Program-made: the position numbers and the translations under genes
The notes under the pieces: generated by a model
Database searches by the model: none
Told to the model about the DNA's origin: nothing
What the model saw: only the letters and a program-made list of their open reading frames with translations
NCBI RefSeq assembly: GCF_045278715.1
Contig: NZ_CP136420.1
Location: 434,001 to 498,000, forward strand
DNA length: 64,000 nucleotides
Reading direction: 5' to 3'
Source: Neomoorella carbonis
Lineage (GTDB): Bacteria > Bacillota > DSM-521 > Neomoorellales > Neomoorellaceae
Shown: positions 1 through 9,206 of the stretch, piece after piece
Numbering within the stretch: position 1 is the stretch's first letter
How the letters are laid out: each line of letters starts with the position of its first letter

Positions 1-1245
1 GGAATTGAACTGGCCAAGGCTTTTGAAAAAACTGGCGAAGTTACCTACATTAATACCGATGCTGGCACTTTTTCTAGTTTCTATATGGAAATTCCACCCG
101 CCGCAGTTCCCGCAGGGTTTGCTGTCTATATGAGTGCAGCCTTAAAAGAGAACATTAAGTTACCTGTTATAGCGTTTGGGCGTATCAATGATCCAGTTCA
201 AGCAGAAAAAATCCTAGCTGACGGGCACGCTGATTTAATTGGTATGGCTAGGCAATTAATAGCTGATCCTGAATTTCCCAATAAGGCTCGCGAAGGTCGT
301 TTAGAAGAAATTCGTCATTGCATAGCTTGTAACGATGGTTGCATATATCAGGTGATGCAAGAAAAGCCGATACGTTGCATTCAAAATCCCGCTGCGGGAC
401 GAGAAAAAATCTTAGGTATCGGAACTTTAAGACCTGCTGAGGTTAAAAAGCGAGTTGCTGTCATTGGTGGTGGCGTTGCAGGTCTAAAAGTAAGTGAGAT
501 AGCGGCATTGCGTGGGCATAAGGTTATCCTATTTGAAAAGACAAATGAATTGGGAGGACAAGTAATCCTTGCCAGTAAGTATCCGCTGAGAGACCAGCTT
601 ATAGAAGTTGCTTCATATTTAATTAAGCAAATAAATCGTCTAGGAGTAGAAGTTAGACTTAATACCGAAGCAACTCCCGAAGATGTATTAGCTTTAAAAC
701 CCGATGCTGTAGTAGTCGCAACAGGTTCTTTTTCACCCAGATTGGATATACCTGGAGCAGAACAAGAAAATGTTTATAGTGTTTACGATGCCCTCAAAGA
801 GGATGCTTCTATTGGTAATAGAGTTATGGTAATTGACCTTAATGGTCATTGGAAAGCAGCGGGGTTGGTTGAATATTTGGCAACGCAAGGCAAACATGTG
901 AATGTAGTAACACCTCTAGTATTTTTTGGACAAGCTTTAGAGCCCAGTAATAGAGTTATGCTTTATCAAAGGTTATTCACAATGGATGTTAAAATGACGC
1001 CCCATCATGAGGTAACTGCAATAAGAGGAAAGACTGCGACATTAAAGAATGTCTACTCGGGCCAGGAAATCGAAGTAGGTGATTATGATACCTTTATTTA
1101 CGTTATTCACAACCGTTCCCATGAGGAATTATATTACGCCCTAAAAGGTAAATGTTCGGAGCTTTACCGCGTTGGCGATTGTGTGGCACCACGTATGATT
1201 GAACAGGCCATTTGGGATGGAGAAGAAATCGGGCGTAAATTGTAA
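1..1245 (+). CDS. OYE/trimethylamine-dehydrogenase-like flavoprotein with 4Fe-4S cluster (5' partial)
   Basis: The reading frame is open from base 1, so the N-terminal part of the FMN TIM barrel lies outside the window. What remains is the end of the barrel (GRINDP, then the GMARQLIADP phosphate-binding region), a cluster motif Cys-x2-Cys-x3-Cys-x11-Cys beginning HCIAC, and an FAD-type Rossmann fold (VAVIGGGVAG). In the second nucleotide-binding domain the expected GxGxxG is replaced by VMVIDLNGHWKAAG. Trimethylamine-dehydrogenase relatives have this kind of change; they bind ADP there rather than NAD(P)H and pass electrons to ETF. An etfA gene starts 17 bases downstream, so I infer that this enzyme oxidises a substrate (perhaps a methylated amine or unsaturated acid) and feeds ETF. 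The substrate cannot be told from sequence. The segment is visibly AT-rich. Confidence 0.85.
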   Translation, partial: GIELAKAFEKTGEVTYINTDAGTFSSFYMEIPPAAVPAGFAVYMSAALKENIKLPVIAFGRINDPVQAEKILADGHADLIGMARQLIADPEFPNKAREGRLEEIRHCIACNDGCIYQVMQEKPIRCIQNPAAGREKILGIGTLRPAEVKKRVAVIGGGVAGLKVSEIAALRGHKVILFEKTNELGGQVILASKYPLRDQLIEVASYLIKQINRLGVEVRLNTEATPEDVLALKPDAVVVATGSFSPRLDIPGAEQENVYSVYDALKEDASIGNRVMVIDLNGHWKAAGLVEYLATQGKHVNVVTPLVFFGQALEPSNRVMLYQRLFTMDVKMTPHHEVTAIRGKTATLKNVYSGQEIEVGDYDTFIYVIHNRSHEELYYALKGKCSELYRVGDCVAPRMIEQAIWDGEEIGRKL

Positions 1246-1262
1246 ACAGGAGTGAACATGAG

Positions 1263-2231
1263 TTGAGTAATAATGTCCTTGTCTTTATAGAAGGAGAAGA
1301 AGGACACGTCTGTGAAGACAGTAAAAGTATTTTGAAGGAAGGTAGACGATTAGCTGATGAAATGGGTGGCACCTTAGTGGGTGCCACCCACCGTGAAAGT
1401 ATATTAAAAGATCAATTGAATAGCACTGAACTGGATGAATGCTGGGAATTACCATTAGGTATGACTGATGATCCCTGCGGGCAATTAGCAGGTCTAGCAT
1501 TAGCAGAGTTAGCAAAAAATATACAGGCTAGGCTTATACTAGCAGCACATACTATGCTTGGGGAAAGTGTATTGGCAACCGCAGCAGCTTCTTTGGGAGG
1601 AACATTTTTCAGTTCATGCAGGGAAATTTCAATTAAGGATGCCAACTTTAATATCCACCGCATAACATGCGGGGGCAAAGTTGATGAAATACGCACCCTT
1701 GTTTCGAGCGTTTGTTTGGGGACTATCATCCCAAGCGGTACCGGTCGTAAGCGTTTTACGGGCAATAAAAGTGTAGAATACCGAGAGATGTTGACTTTAA
1801 TAAAGGGCGCGGTACCTGAAATAACTGGAGAATTCAAGGCACCTCCTGATGAAATTGATCTGACGGAAGCCGAGTTTATTGTAGCTATTGGAGGAGGCGT
1901 AGGAGATAGAAAAGGATATGACATGGCAGCAAGATTTGCAAGTCTTTTAGGTGCTACACTTGGAGGAAGTCGAATTGCTGTAGATCGAGGCTTTCTCCCG
2001 AACAGCCGTCTTATCGGCCTAACTGGGCATGAGGTAGCCCCTAAGATATATATTGGTATAGGTATTTCAGGAGCTCCCCATCATCTGAATGGTATTCGAG
2101 ATGCCAAGGTAATTATCGGGATAAACAAAGATCCAAACGCTCCTTTACTAAAAGCTGCGGATATTGCTGTTGTAGGTGACGCTTATACAATACTACCCGC
2201 ACTAATCGAAGAATTAGGAGGAGAACTCTGA
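1263..2231 (+). CDS. etfA: electron transfer flavoprotein alpha subunit (EtfA/FixB)
   Basis: This 322-residue protein is the FAD-carrying subunit of an ETF heterodimer, a soluble electron shuttle. The C-terminal FAD domain is clear: a glycine-rich VAIGGGVGDRKG stretch, then GGSRIAVDRG, a GLTGHEVAPK segment and the closing GINKDPNAPLLKAADI motif. The TTG start at 1263 follows the purine-rich stretch ACAGGAGTG with normal spacing and directly yields an EtfA N-terminus. The stop overlaps the next start as TGATG, so it is translationally coupled to the fixC-like gene. The local order is B-C-X-A rather than the classical fixABCX. Confidence 0.9.
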   Translation: MSNNVLVFIEGEEGHVCEDSKSILKEGRRLADEMGGTLVGATHRESILKDQLNSTELDECWELPLGMTDDPCGQLAGLALAELAKNIQARLILAAHTMLGESVLATAAASLGGTFFSSCREISIKDANFNIHRITCGGKVDEIRTLVSSVCLGTIIPSGTGRKRFTGNKSVEYREMLTLIKGAVPEITGEFKAPPDEIDLTEAEFIVAIGGGVGDRKGYDMAARFASLLGATLGGSRIAVDRGFLPNSRLIGLTGHEVAPKIYIGIGISGAPHHLNGIRDAKVIIGINKDPNAPLLKAADIAVVGDAYTILPALIEELGGEL

Positions 2232-3529
2232 TGGTAAAGCATTTCGATGTTATTGTAGTTGGTGCTGGATTAGCGGGTAGTGCTGCAGCGTTGACAATGT
2301 CACGTTCGGGTTTAAATGTATGTTTAATTGAACGGGCTACAGCCCCTGGAGAGAAGAATGTAACTGGCGGCGTATTATATGGAAAAGTACTTGATGATTT
2401 GATTCCAGATTGGCAAAATAAAGCTCCCATTGAACGATGGATTGTCAAGAATGGTATCGGAATAGTTACATCTAAATCTTTAACCTTATTTCAATTTGAG
2501 ACCAAGGACTTTTATAATCCACCTTATAACTCTTGCACCATTAATAGGGCCAATTTTGATCTTTGGTTAGCTCAACAGGCGGAGGAAGCAGGAGCTACAT
2601 TAGTAACCAATACTTTAGTTGAAGATCTTATTTTTAAGGACGGTTATGTGAAAGGGGTAAAGACACAACGGCCAGATGGTGAGTTGGAAGCAGATATCGT
2701 TATCTGTGCCGATGGTGTAAATTCTTTATTAGCTCAAAAAGCTGGTTTGCGCCAAAAAGATATTGCCCCCCATGAGGTTGGGATAGGGATAAAAGAAGTA
2801 TGGTTATTACCTATCGAAAAAATTAATGAACGTTTTGGGCTTGAGGATAATCAGGGTAGTGCCTATGAATTTATTGGGACCTTTTTAAATGGGGTGCATG
2901 GTGGGGCCTTCCTTTATACCAACAAAAAGACTTTATCCTTAGGAATCGTTGTTAATTTAGGTTCATTACAAAAAGCAGCCGTGCAACCTAGTATGCTTTT
3001 AGAAGAATTTAAGGGTCAACCCCAAATACAAAAGTTTATAGAAGGCGGAACGTTAGTGGAGTATTCTGCTCATATGGTACCGGAGATTGGTTTAGAAATG
3101 GTGCCTAAATTATACGGTAATGGCGTTATGGTAGCAGGGGATGCTGCAGGTTTTGTTGTAACTAATGGCTTTACTTTTGAAGGGATGAATTATGCTCTTG
3201 CCTCTGGTAAAGCTGCAGGCCATACTGCTGTACACGCTATCAAGAACGGTGACGTATCAGCAAAGGCTTTGGCAGTATACAAGGATAAAATTAACGAATC
3301 ATTTATTGGTAAAAACCTTGAAACGTACAGGAAAGTTTACCACGTTTTAGGTAACCCTCGGTTGAGGAAGGAATACCCTCAAATTATTGAAGAAATTGCA
3401 AAAGATCTATTTCTCTTTGATGAGAAACCGCGCCCCAAACTAGCAAAGATGGTTAAAAGCATAACGGGAAAAAAGGTATCAATGTGGCAAGTTATTAGAG
3501 ATGGTTTTGATATCTGGAGGTACATGTAA
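2231..3529 (+). CDS. fixC: FixC-like ETF:quinone oxidoreductase-type flavoprotein
   Basis: A 432-residue FAD-dependent dehydrogenase of the FixC/ETF-QO (geranylgeranyl-reductase-like) superfamily. The N-terminus is a Rossmann FAD motif (DVIVVGAGLAGSAAA), with the second FAD motif GVMVAGDAAGF near residue 300. It should accept electrons from the neighbouring ETF and pass them via the FixX-like ferredoxin to a membrane quinone or another acceptor. The ATG overlaps the etfA stop codon. No membrane span is evident, as usual for FixC. The quinone or bifurcation role is inferred from the family; I did not identify residues that decide between them. Confidence 0.88.
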   Translation: MVKHFDVIVVGAGLAGSAAALTMSRSGLNVCLIERATAPGEKNVTGGVLYGKVLDDLIPDWQNKAPIERWIVKNGIGIVTSKSLTLFQFETKDFYNPPYNSCTINRANFDLWLAQQAEEAGATLVTNTLVEDLIFKDGYVKGVKTQRPDGELEADIVICADGVNSLLAQKAGLRQKDIAPHEVGIGIKEVWLLPIEKINERFGLEDNQGSAYEFIGTFLNGVHGGAFLYTNKKTLSLGIVVNLGSLQKAAVQPSMLLEEFKGQPQIQKFIEGGTLVEYSAHMVPEIGLEMVPKLYGNGVMVAGDAAGFVVTNGFTFEGMNYALASGKAAGHTAVHAIKNGDVSAKALAVYKDKINESFIGKNLETYRKVYHVLGNPRLRKEYPQIIEEIAKDLFLFDEKPRPKLAKMVKSITGKKVSMWQVIRDGFDIWRYM

Positions 3530-3532
3530 ACT

Positions 3533-3802
3533 ATGGACATACTGGAAAAGCTAATGCGTGTATATTTTATTTCAGATGAAAGACCCCATATAACGGTTAA
3601 TAAATCTATCTGCCAATCATGTTCCAGCAAAGAATGCCTTCATGTTTGCCCAGCCCAACGCTATACCTTAGAAGCTGAAGGTGTTCAATTTATTGCTGAT
3701 GGTTGTTTGGAATGTGGTGCGTGTCGTATCTCTTGTAAATCAGGAGCCATAACCTGGAGTTATCCTCGAGGTGGCTTTGGTGTTCGTTTCCGTTTAGGAT
3801 AA
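3533..3802 (+). CDS. fixX: FixX-like ferredoxin
   Basis: An 89-residue ferredoxin-like protein matching FixX in size and position directly after fixC. Two cysteine groups are visible: CQSCSSKECLHVCP in the middle and CLECGACRISC near the C-terminus, followed by the GAITWSYPRGGFGV end typical of FixX. It probably works as the iron-sulfur domain of the FixC partner, equivalent to the C-terminal cluster domain of eukaryotic ETF-QO. It starts 3 bases after the fixC stop. Confidence 0.88.
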   Translation: MDILEKLMRVYFISDERPHITVNKSICQSCSSKECLHVCPAQRYTLEAEGVQFIADGCLECGACRISCKSGAITWSYPRGGFGVRFRLG

Positions 3803-3829
3803 AGATGTTTAGTGAAAGGGCGACAAGAA

Positions 3830-4657
3830 GTGAGAATTGCAGTTTTAACTCGAGAACAAATAGTGCCTGTAGGGTCTCCAATTTTTGCTGATGATAATAG
3901 AAATTTGAGCGACGTTACTGTAACTAATTTTACAGACGTCTCAGATCTTGCAGCCATGAGAGCAGCTGTTGCTATAAAAAAACAAGTACCTGGAACGACT
4001 ATAAACTTATATTACCTTGGTAAAAATATTTACACCTTACGCTCCATTATGGCAGTAGGAGCAGATGAAACAACAATGATAAAAGTTGATGATGATTTAG
4101 ATGCCCTAACGACTGCTCAAATAGTTACCGAAGCTCTTCAAAATGAAAAATTTAACCTGATATTGACTGGCCAATACGGGGCTGGAGGAGATGGTACCGG
4201 GCAGGCTATAGCCAATTTTATTGGCTTAATGTTAATAACAGCGGCGGTTTCCATTGAACTGTCATCTAAGCATGGAAAATGTATAGTAATCCGGACACTA
4301 GGGCGCGGTCGCCGTCAGAAGGTTGTATTTAATTTACCTGCTTTAGTTATGTGTGATCGTACCATGGGCACTGTTGAGTATTCTTCTTTACCTGAAATAA
4401 TCCAGGCTGCTAAGTTACAAATAAAGGAATTTAAACCAATGGTGAAACACTATAGCTCTGAACGTATCAAGCTTCAGCTGCCAACCCCAAGGCCCAAAAA
4501 AATTTTTACTCCTGACAGCAATCTTAGTTCAAGTGATCGAATAAAGCAGATACTTTCGGGGGGGATTTCCAAGCGGGCTACAGACCGTTTGGAAGGCCCA
4601 CCGAAGGAGGTGGCTAAACAGCTGTTAAGTCTTTTAAAGCGGGAAGGTATTCTATAA
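3830..4657 (+). CDS. etfB: electron transfer flavoprotein beta subunit (EtfB/FixA)
   Basis: An ETF beta-subunit-like protein of about 275 residues, partner of the EtfA encoded 1.6 kb upstream. Family features include the D-A-L-T-T region (about residues 90-100), GQYGAGGDGTGQ, and the RTLGRGRRQKVVFNLPALV stretch in the AMP/FAD-binding domain. I prefer the GTG at 3830 (MRIAVLTREQ) because EtfB proteins begin directly with this strand and AAAGGG at 3815-3820 gives a ribosome site. An in-frame GTG at 3812 would add six residues. It is the last gene of the electron-transfer group, but only 15 bases separate it from the sugar operon. Confidence 0.85.
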   Translation: MRIAVLTREQIVPVGSPIFADDNRNLSDVTVTNFTDVSDLAAMRAAVAIKKQVPGTTINLYYLGKNIYTLRSIMAVGADETTMIKVDDDLDALTTAQIVTEALQNEKFNLILTGQYGAGGDGTGQAIANFIGLMLITAAVSIELSSKHGKCIVIRTLGRGRRQKVVFNLPALVMCDRTMGTVEYSSLPEIIQAAKLQIKEFKPMVKHYSSERIKLQLPTPRPKKIFTPDSNLSSSDRIKQILSGGISKRATDRLEGPPKEVAKQLLSLLKREGIL

Positions 4658-4672
4658 GTTGGAGGGGAAATA

Positions 4673-5839
4673 ATGCAAAAAATCAAAGTAGGCGTAATAG
4701 GTACCGGCTTTATTGGCCCTGAACACATTGAAGCTGTGCGCCGTTTGGGTTTTGTCGAAGTCGTCGCCCTGGCAGAAGCAAATAAAGAACTGGCCGAAAA
4801 AAGGGCGGCTGAATTAGGTATTGCCAAAGCCTACGGCGATTATCGAGAAATACTGGCGGACCCTGACATAAAGGTGGTACACAACTGTACGCCCAACTAT
4901 TTACACTATAAGATTAACAAAGATATCATTATGGCCGGTAAACATGTCTTATCGGAGAAACCCCTGGCCATGACCAGCAGCGAGTCTGCCGAACTCCTAA
5001 AATTAGCAAGAGAACATAAAGTAGTTCATGGCGTTAACTTTAACTACCGGCAGTACCCTTTAGTGCAACAATTAAGGGCAATGATCAGAGAGGGTACTTT
5101 AGGTAAAGTTAATCTGGTTCACGGCAGCTACCTGCAGGATTGGTTACTCTATGATACAGATTACAACTGGCGCCTTGAACCGGAAGTCGGGGGCAGTTCC
5201 CGGGCGGTGGCCGATATCGGATCTCATTGGTGTGACACCGTGCAGCACGTGATCGGACAACGTATTACTGAAGTATTTGCCGACCTGGCCACGATAATTC
5301 CTGTAAGAAAAAGACCCAAGCAAAGTGTGGCAACTTTTGGGGTTCAGGAATTACAGGCAGGGCAGTATGAGGAAGTACCTATAAAAACAGAGGATTATGC
5401 GACCGTACTCTTGCGTTTTAGCGGTGGCGCCAGGGGGGTCTTTACCGTTTCCCAGGTAAGTGCGGGGAGGAAAAATAGGCTTAGTTTTGAAATCGATTGC
5501 AGCAAATCGTCGGCCTTCTGGAACCAGGAGGAACCAGAGCATCTCTGGATTGGCCACCGCGAACGGCCCAACGAAATCCTTATGGCCGACCCTGCCTTAC
5601 TTTCACCGGAAGCCCAAAATTATATCCATCATCCAGGCGGCCATAACGAAGGCTGGCCTGATGGTTTAAAGAATATGATGCATAATTTTTATAGCTTTAT
5701 TTTGGAAGGGAAAGACCCTCTGGCAGATGCTGCCAACTTTGCCACCTTTGCCGATGGTCATGCGGCTATGTGTATAATTGAAGCAATTTTAGAAAGCAAT
5801 GCCACCCAGAAATGGGTGAAAGTAAATAATAGCTTTTAG
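4673..5839 (+). CDS. Gfo/Idh/MocA family NAD(P)-dependent oxidoreductase
   Basis: A 388-residue dehydrogenase of the glucose-fructose/inositol dehydrogenase family. It has an N-terminal Rossmann fold with VGVIGTGFIGPEH, the family EKP motif (LSEKPLAM, near residue 100), and a C-terminal alpha/beta substrate domain ending in a GHNEGWPDGLKN segment. It oxidises a sugar, polyol or pseudo-sugar hydroxyl using a nicotinamide cofactor. GGAGGGG precedes the ATG. A TIM-barrel isomerase and a ROK kinase follow, so the three genes look like one carbohydrate-utilisation operon. Composition becomes less AT-rich from here. The exact sugar is unknown. Confidence 0.9.
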   Translation: MQKIKVGVIGTGFIGPEHIEAVRRLGFVEVVALAEANKELAEKRAAELGIAKAYGDYREILADPDIKVVHNCTPNYLHYKINKDIIMAGKHVLSEKPLAMTSSESAELLKLAREHKVVHGVNFNYRQYPLVQQLRAMIREGTLGKVNLVHGSYLQDWLLYDTDYNWRLEPEVGGSSRAVADIGSHWCDTVQHVIGQRITEVFADLATIIPVRKRPKQSVATFGVQELQAGQYEEVPIKTEDYATVLLRFSGGARGVFTVSQVSAGRKNRLSFEIDCSKSSAFWNQEEPEHLWIGHRERPNEILMADPALLSPEAQNYIHHPGGHNEGWPDGLKNMMHNFYSFILEGKDPLADAANFATFADGHAAMCIIEAILESNATQKWVKVNNSF

Positions 5840-5860
5840 TTGCAGCTGGGAGGGAGTAAT

Positions 5861-6832
5861 TTGAAACTAGGGGTATTTACTGTCCTTTTTCAGAGTAAAC
5901 CGTTTGAGGAAACACTGGATATTGTAAAAAGTTATGGCCTGGAAGCCGTGGAATTGGGTACTGGTAATTATCCCGGCAGCGCTCACTGCAATCCCGACGA
6001 ACTACTATCAGATACCCAAAAGCTCAACGCTTTTACTAAAGCACTTGAGGAAAGAGGATTAATCATAAGCGCCCTCAGTTGCCACGGCAACCCCTTACAC
6101 CCGCAAAAGGAGGTTGCGCGCAGGTTTCATGAAACCTGGCGCAAGACGGTCCTGCTGGCTGAAAAGTTGGGGGTGGAATGCATTAATGTTTTCTCCGGCT
6201 GCCCGGGTGACTCGGATAATTCCTTGCATCCCAACTGGGTTACCTGTGCCTGGCCACCTGACTACCTGGAAGTTTTAAACTGGCAATGGGATACCAAACT
6301 TGTACCTTACTGGAAAGAAGAAGTAGCCTATGCTGCCCAACATAAGGTGCGTAAAATAGCTTTTGAAATGCATCCTGGATTTATGGTCTATAACCCAGAA
6401 ACTTTATTGAAATTAAGAAACCTGGTTGGGCCGGAGATAGGAGCTAATTTTGATCCCAGTCATTTAGTATGGCAGGGTATCGATCCGGTTGAAGCAGTTA
6501 AGGTGCTGGGAAAAGAAAACGCCATTTTCCATGTCCACGCCAAGGATACTTACCTTGATAAGAGTAATATAAAGGTAAATGGAGTTTTAGATACTAAACC
6601 CTATCATCAGGTAGCGGAGCGTTCCTGGACCTTTAGGAGCGTAGGCTATGGGCTAAGCGAGGCGGTATGGAAAAACATTATCAGCGCCTTAAGGGTGGTT
6701 GGCTATGATTACGTTCTCAGTATCGAACATGAGGATTGCCTGGCATCTTCCCAGGAAGGCTTTTCAAAAGCGGTAAGCTGCCTCAAAGATTGCCTGTTTC
6801 GCGAGCCTGCCGGTGAAATGTGGTGGGCATAG
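5861..6832 (+). CDS. sugar phosphate isomerase/epimerase (AP endonuclease 2-type TIM barrel)
   Basis: A TIM-barrel protein of about 323 residues of the xylose-isomerase-like/IolE-like class. Metal-site signatures include EAVELGTG early, FEMHPGFMVY, ANFDPSHLVWQG, FHVHAKDTYLD and a terminal SIEHED. I choose the TTG at 5861 because GGGAGGG at 5848-5854 is ideally spaced and gives MKLGVFTVLF; the frame is open back to a TTG at 5840 that lacks such a site. Probably isomerises or epimerises the keto-sugar made by the upstream dehydrogenase. Its end overlaps the start of the ROK kinase. Confidence 0.85.
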   Translation: MKLGVFTVLFQSKPFEETLDIVKSYGLEAVELGTGNYPGSAHCNPDELLSDTQKLNAFTKALEERGLIISALSCHGNPLHPQKEVARRFHETWRKTVLLAEKLGVECINVFSGCPGDSDNSLHPNWVTCAWPPDYLEVLNWQWDTKLVPYWKEEVAYAAQHKVRKIAFEMHPGFMVYNPETLLKLRNLVGPEIGANFDPSHLVWQGIDPVEAVKVLGKENAIFHVHAKDTYLDKSNIKVNGVLDTKPYHQVAERSWTFRSVGYGLSEAVWKNIISALRVVGYDYVLSIEHEDCLASSQEGFSKAVSCLKDCLFREPAGEMWWA

Positions 6833-7821
6833 TGAGTAAAGAGAGTATGCTGGCAGAGAATAATACCGGATTTACTATCGGCATTGATATGGGAGGCACC
6901 AAAATATTAACGGCGCTGGTAAACTCCCATGGAAATATTGTCAAGACTACTCGATATTCTACCGCTGTAACTGAGGGCAAGGATAGAATAATCGCGCAAA
7001 TAACCCAAAGTGTTCATGAAGTATCGGCGGGACTGGATCTCGGTAGAGATATAATAGGTATAGGTGTAAGCTGCGCCGGACCGGTAGATCCGGAAAGCGG
7101 CGTCCTGGTCCAGGGTACTAACCTGGGCTGGGATAACGCCCCTCTGAAATCAATCCTGGAGGATAGGTTTAAGTTACCAGTATATGTAGAGAATGATGCC
7201 AATACCGCGGCTATAGCGGAACACCGTTTGGGTGCCGGTGCTGGAAGTAAGGATATGGTGTATGTTACTGTTAGTACAGGAATAGGCGGCGGCCTTATTC
7301 TGGGAGGGCAAATCTACCGCGGTGCCAATTTTGCTGCGGGTGAAATAGGCCACATTATTGTCGAAATTGACGGGCCAGAGTGCAACTGCGGCAGCCGGGG
7401 TTGCGTTGAGGCTGTTGCTTCTGGTCCGGCAACGGCAAGAAGGGTGGTAGAGCGTATACGCAGGGGGGAGACTTCAGCTATTATACAAATGGTAGAAGGT
7501 GAGCTTGACAAAGTAACAGGAGAGATAGTTTATCGGGCTGCTGCCAACGGCGATTCACTTGCTGGGGAAGTAGTTTACCAATCAGGTAGATATATCGGTG
7601 TAGCCCTGGCTAGCCTGGTGAATATTTTAAATCCGGAAGTAATCGTTATTGGTGGCGGTGTGGCCAAAGCAGGAGAACTTTTATTTAAACCATTAAGGGA
7701 GAATTTAACTATTAGGGTAATGCGATCGCAAAGGGAAAAAGTAAAAGTAGTTGCATCAAAGTTTGGTAGTTATAGCAGTGTATTGGGAGCGGCTTTCTTA
7801 CCTTATTTAACTGGCGAGTAA
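6832..7821 (+). CDS. ROK family sugar kinase
   Basis: A ROK-family kinase of about 329 residues. It has the N-terminal ATP phosphate motif GIDMGGTKI, the sugar-binding ENDANTAA and GEIGHIIVE stretches, and the ROK zinc site CNCGSRGCVE. It phosphorylates a hexose or related sugar with ATP. A GTG start at 6832 overlaps the preceding stop (TAGTG); an in-frame GTG at 6820 and ATG at 6847 are alternatives. There is no DNA-binding N-terminus, so this is a kinase and not a ROK repressor. Its stop codon lies at the boundary of a decayed IS66 element, so the last residues may have been changed by the insertion. Confidence 0.9.
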   Translation: MSKESMLAENNTGFTIGIDMGGTKILTALVNSHGNIVKTTRYSTAVTEGKDRIIAQITQSVHEVSAGLDLGRDIIGIGVSCAGPVDPESGVLVQGTNLGWDNAPLKSILEDRFKLPVYVENDANTAAIAEHRLGAGAGSKDMVYVTVSTGIGGGLILGGQIYRGANFAAGEIGHIIVEIDGPECNCGSRGCVEAVASGPATARRVVERIRRGETSAIIQMVEGELDKVTGEIVYRAAANGDSLAGEVVYQSGRYIGVALASLVNILNPEVIVIGGGVAKAGELLFKPLRENLTIRVMRSQREKVKVVASKFGSYSSVLGAAFLPYLTGE

Positions 7822-7871
7822 CAACGTAAAATAACCCCCACCTAACACTTAAGGTGGGGGTATAAACTATC

Positions 7872-8837
7872 TTAATTCATCCGGCAAATAGGAGGCAGAG
7901 TTTCCGACCACGGCAGGAACTGATCCAGGGCATTTTTATCCTGGAGGTCCAGGTTGGGAAGGTTTTCGAAAAGGTAAATGAGATAGTGGAAGGGATTTAA
8001 ATTGTTTTCCTTAGCCGTTTTTATGATGCTGTAGGTAATGGCGCTGGCTTTAGCACCCCGCGGGGTGTTGGTAAATAGCCAGTTCTTACGGCCGATGACG
8101 AAGGGCTTGATGGAGCGCTTGTTGCGGTTGTTGTCGAGTTCCAGCCGCCCGTCTTGCAAGAAGGCTACAAGTTTATCCCACTGACCCAGGCAATAGTAAA
8201 TCTGCCGGGACAGTTCAATCCCCAAACCTTTAAACTGCTGCTCCTGGCGGTAGAGTGGTAACCCTGCTCTATATTTCTGGGTCATGATGTAAGCCATGAG
8301 GGGGGATACCAGGCTGCCAGGAAGCACGGGAGCCGGCATCGGCGCCGTGGCAACCGGGGTGGTTATTTCTTCCCGCTCGCAGCGGCGGCAGGAATAGACG
8401 GCCGGGATGACCTTAAGTTCCTGCCGCACCTCGGTACTTATTTCATGTAAAGGGCCGCCGCAGCACGGGCAGACCCGTTTTTCTTCCGACAGGAGGTGCT
8501 CTACAACTTCTACCGGCAGATCTTCCAGTTTCCTCTCCCGACGGCCGCGCCCTTTGCGGCGCTGGTAGGTGATGGTTTCCAAATCCGGCTCAGGCGCTTC
8601 CGGCCGGGCTTCCGCTTCGTTAAAAAAGTAAAAGCTGCTTTTGTAAAGGTGTGGTCCGTTCGCTGGAAGAATCGAATTGCTGTTTCTTGCTTAAACGGAA
8701 CTGCTCCATAAACCACTTTAACTTGGCGGTCAGTTCAGCATTTGCTGTGACAGCTCTCTACATTGCTCTTGCAGCTGTAGGCAGAGGCTTTTCAGCTCTT
8801 CTATAGTCATGGCGGCGATAGATTGCGAAGTGATCAT
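7872..8837 (-). pseudogene. tnpC relic of IS66 with internal deletions
   Basis: The zinc-finger N-terminal region and C-terminal tail of TnpC are joined after residues LSRQ, which removes about 200 residues including two of the three DDE aspartates. A second small in-frame deletion removes about 10 residues after KVIPA. The third catalytic residue is also gone: the intact copy has NNRSERSIKPF, this one NNRNKRSIKPF. The first ~85 codons (8583-8837) are frameshifted relative to the rest. The large junction carries a 2-bp microhomology (TC) when compared with the intact copy. Confidence 0.9.
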
Positions 8838-8983
8838 GCTTTAATGTATCAAGCGGCCAGTTATCATAATTGCCTGGGGCTACGTCTTCATGGGCGGCGC
8901 ACCTTTCTTTAAGCTTTGCCAGCTGATCTGGTATGCGGCTATCCGGGTTTCCCAAAGTGTTTGCCGTTCTGCTTTGTGGTCAT
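8838..8983 (-). pseudogene. tnpA relic of IS66
   Basis: Out-of-frame remains of the small IS66 TnpA protein. Fragments equivalent to ALWETRIAEY and SSHEDV of the intact copy are found in different frames. The sequence runs straight into the tnpC start because the second half of tnpA and all of tnpB are missing. Confidence 0.75.
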
Positions 8984-9069
8984 AAAAAATCTCCCTCCGT
9001 TGATGTTCTTGAGGGAGATTATCCTATAAATACTGCTTTGGTGCTAGGTGGGTTGAGTTTGACGCTTAC

Positions 9070-9149
9070 GACGAAACTATTTTTTACGATGCCTTAAACC
9101 CTTGATGTATCTATGGTTGGTAAATTTTTACGTTATGCCAAACTTGGGG
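9070..9149 (+). repeat. left arm of ~77-bp inverted repeat flanking a hydrolase gene
   Basis: The stretch beginning GACGAAACTATTTTTTACGA and ending near AACTTGGGG matches the reverse complement of 9956-10032 at roughly 80%, including the shared core TCTATGGTTGGTAA. It directly abuts the outer end of the IS66 relic. See the partner arm at 9956-10032. Confidence 0.8.
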
Positions 9150-9206
9150 TTCAAATGAAAAGATTTACTTTAAAATCTGTTAAAACCTGCTTAGGGATGA
9201 ATGCCT

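Larger units (their letters stand above)
7820..9069 (-). mobile_element. decayed IS66-family element
   Basis: A 1.25-kb relic of the same element family as the intact copy at 18927-21395. The right end (9040-9069) keeps the terminal repeat ending ACGCTTAC. The left end keeps the inner part of the repeat (CCCCCACCTAACACT) but its outermost bases have diverged. Compared with the intact copy it lost tnpB completely, most of tnpA and the catalytic middle of tnpC. No target duplication is recognisable: the flanking octamers TGGCGAGT and GACGAAAC differ. It cannot move by itself. Confidence 0.88.

Noticed and set aside
7835..7860. Hairpin after the ROK kinase as that gene's own terminator
   Set aside because: The identical stem occurs in the end of the intact IS66 copy, where it follows tnpC. 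It belongs to the element, although it may now stop kinase transcripts.
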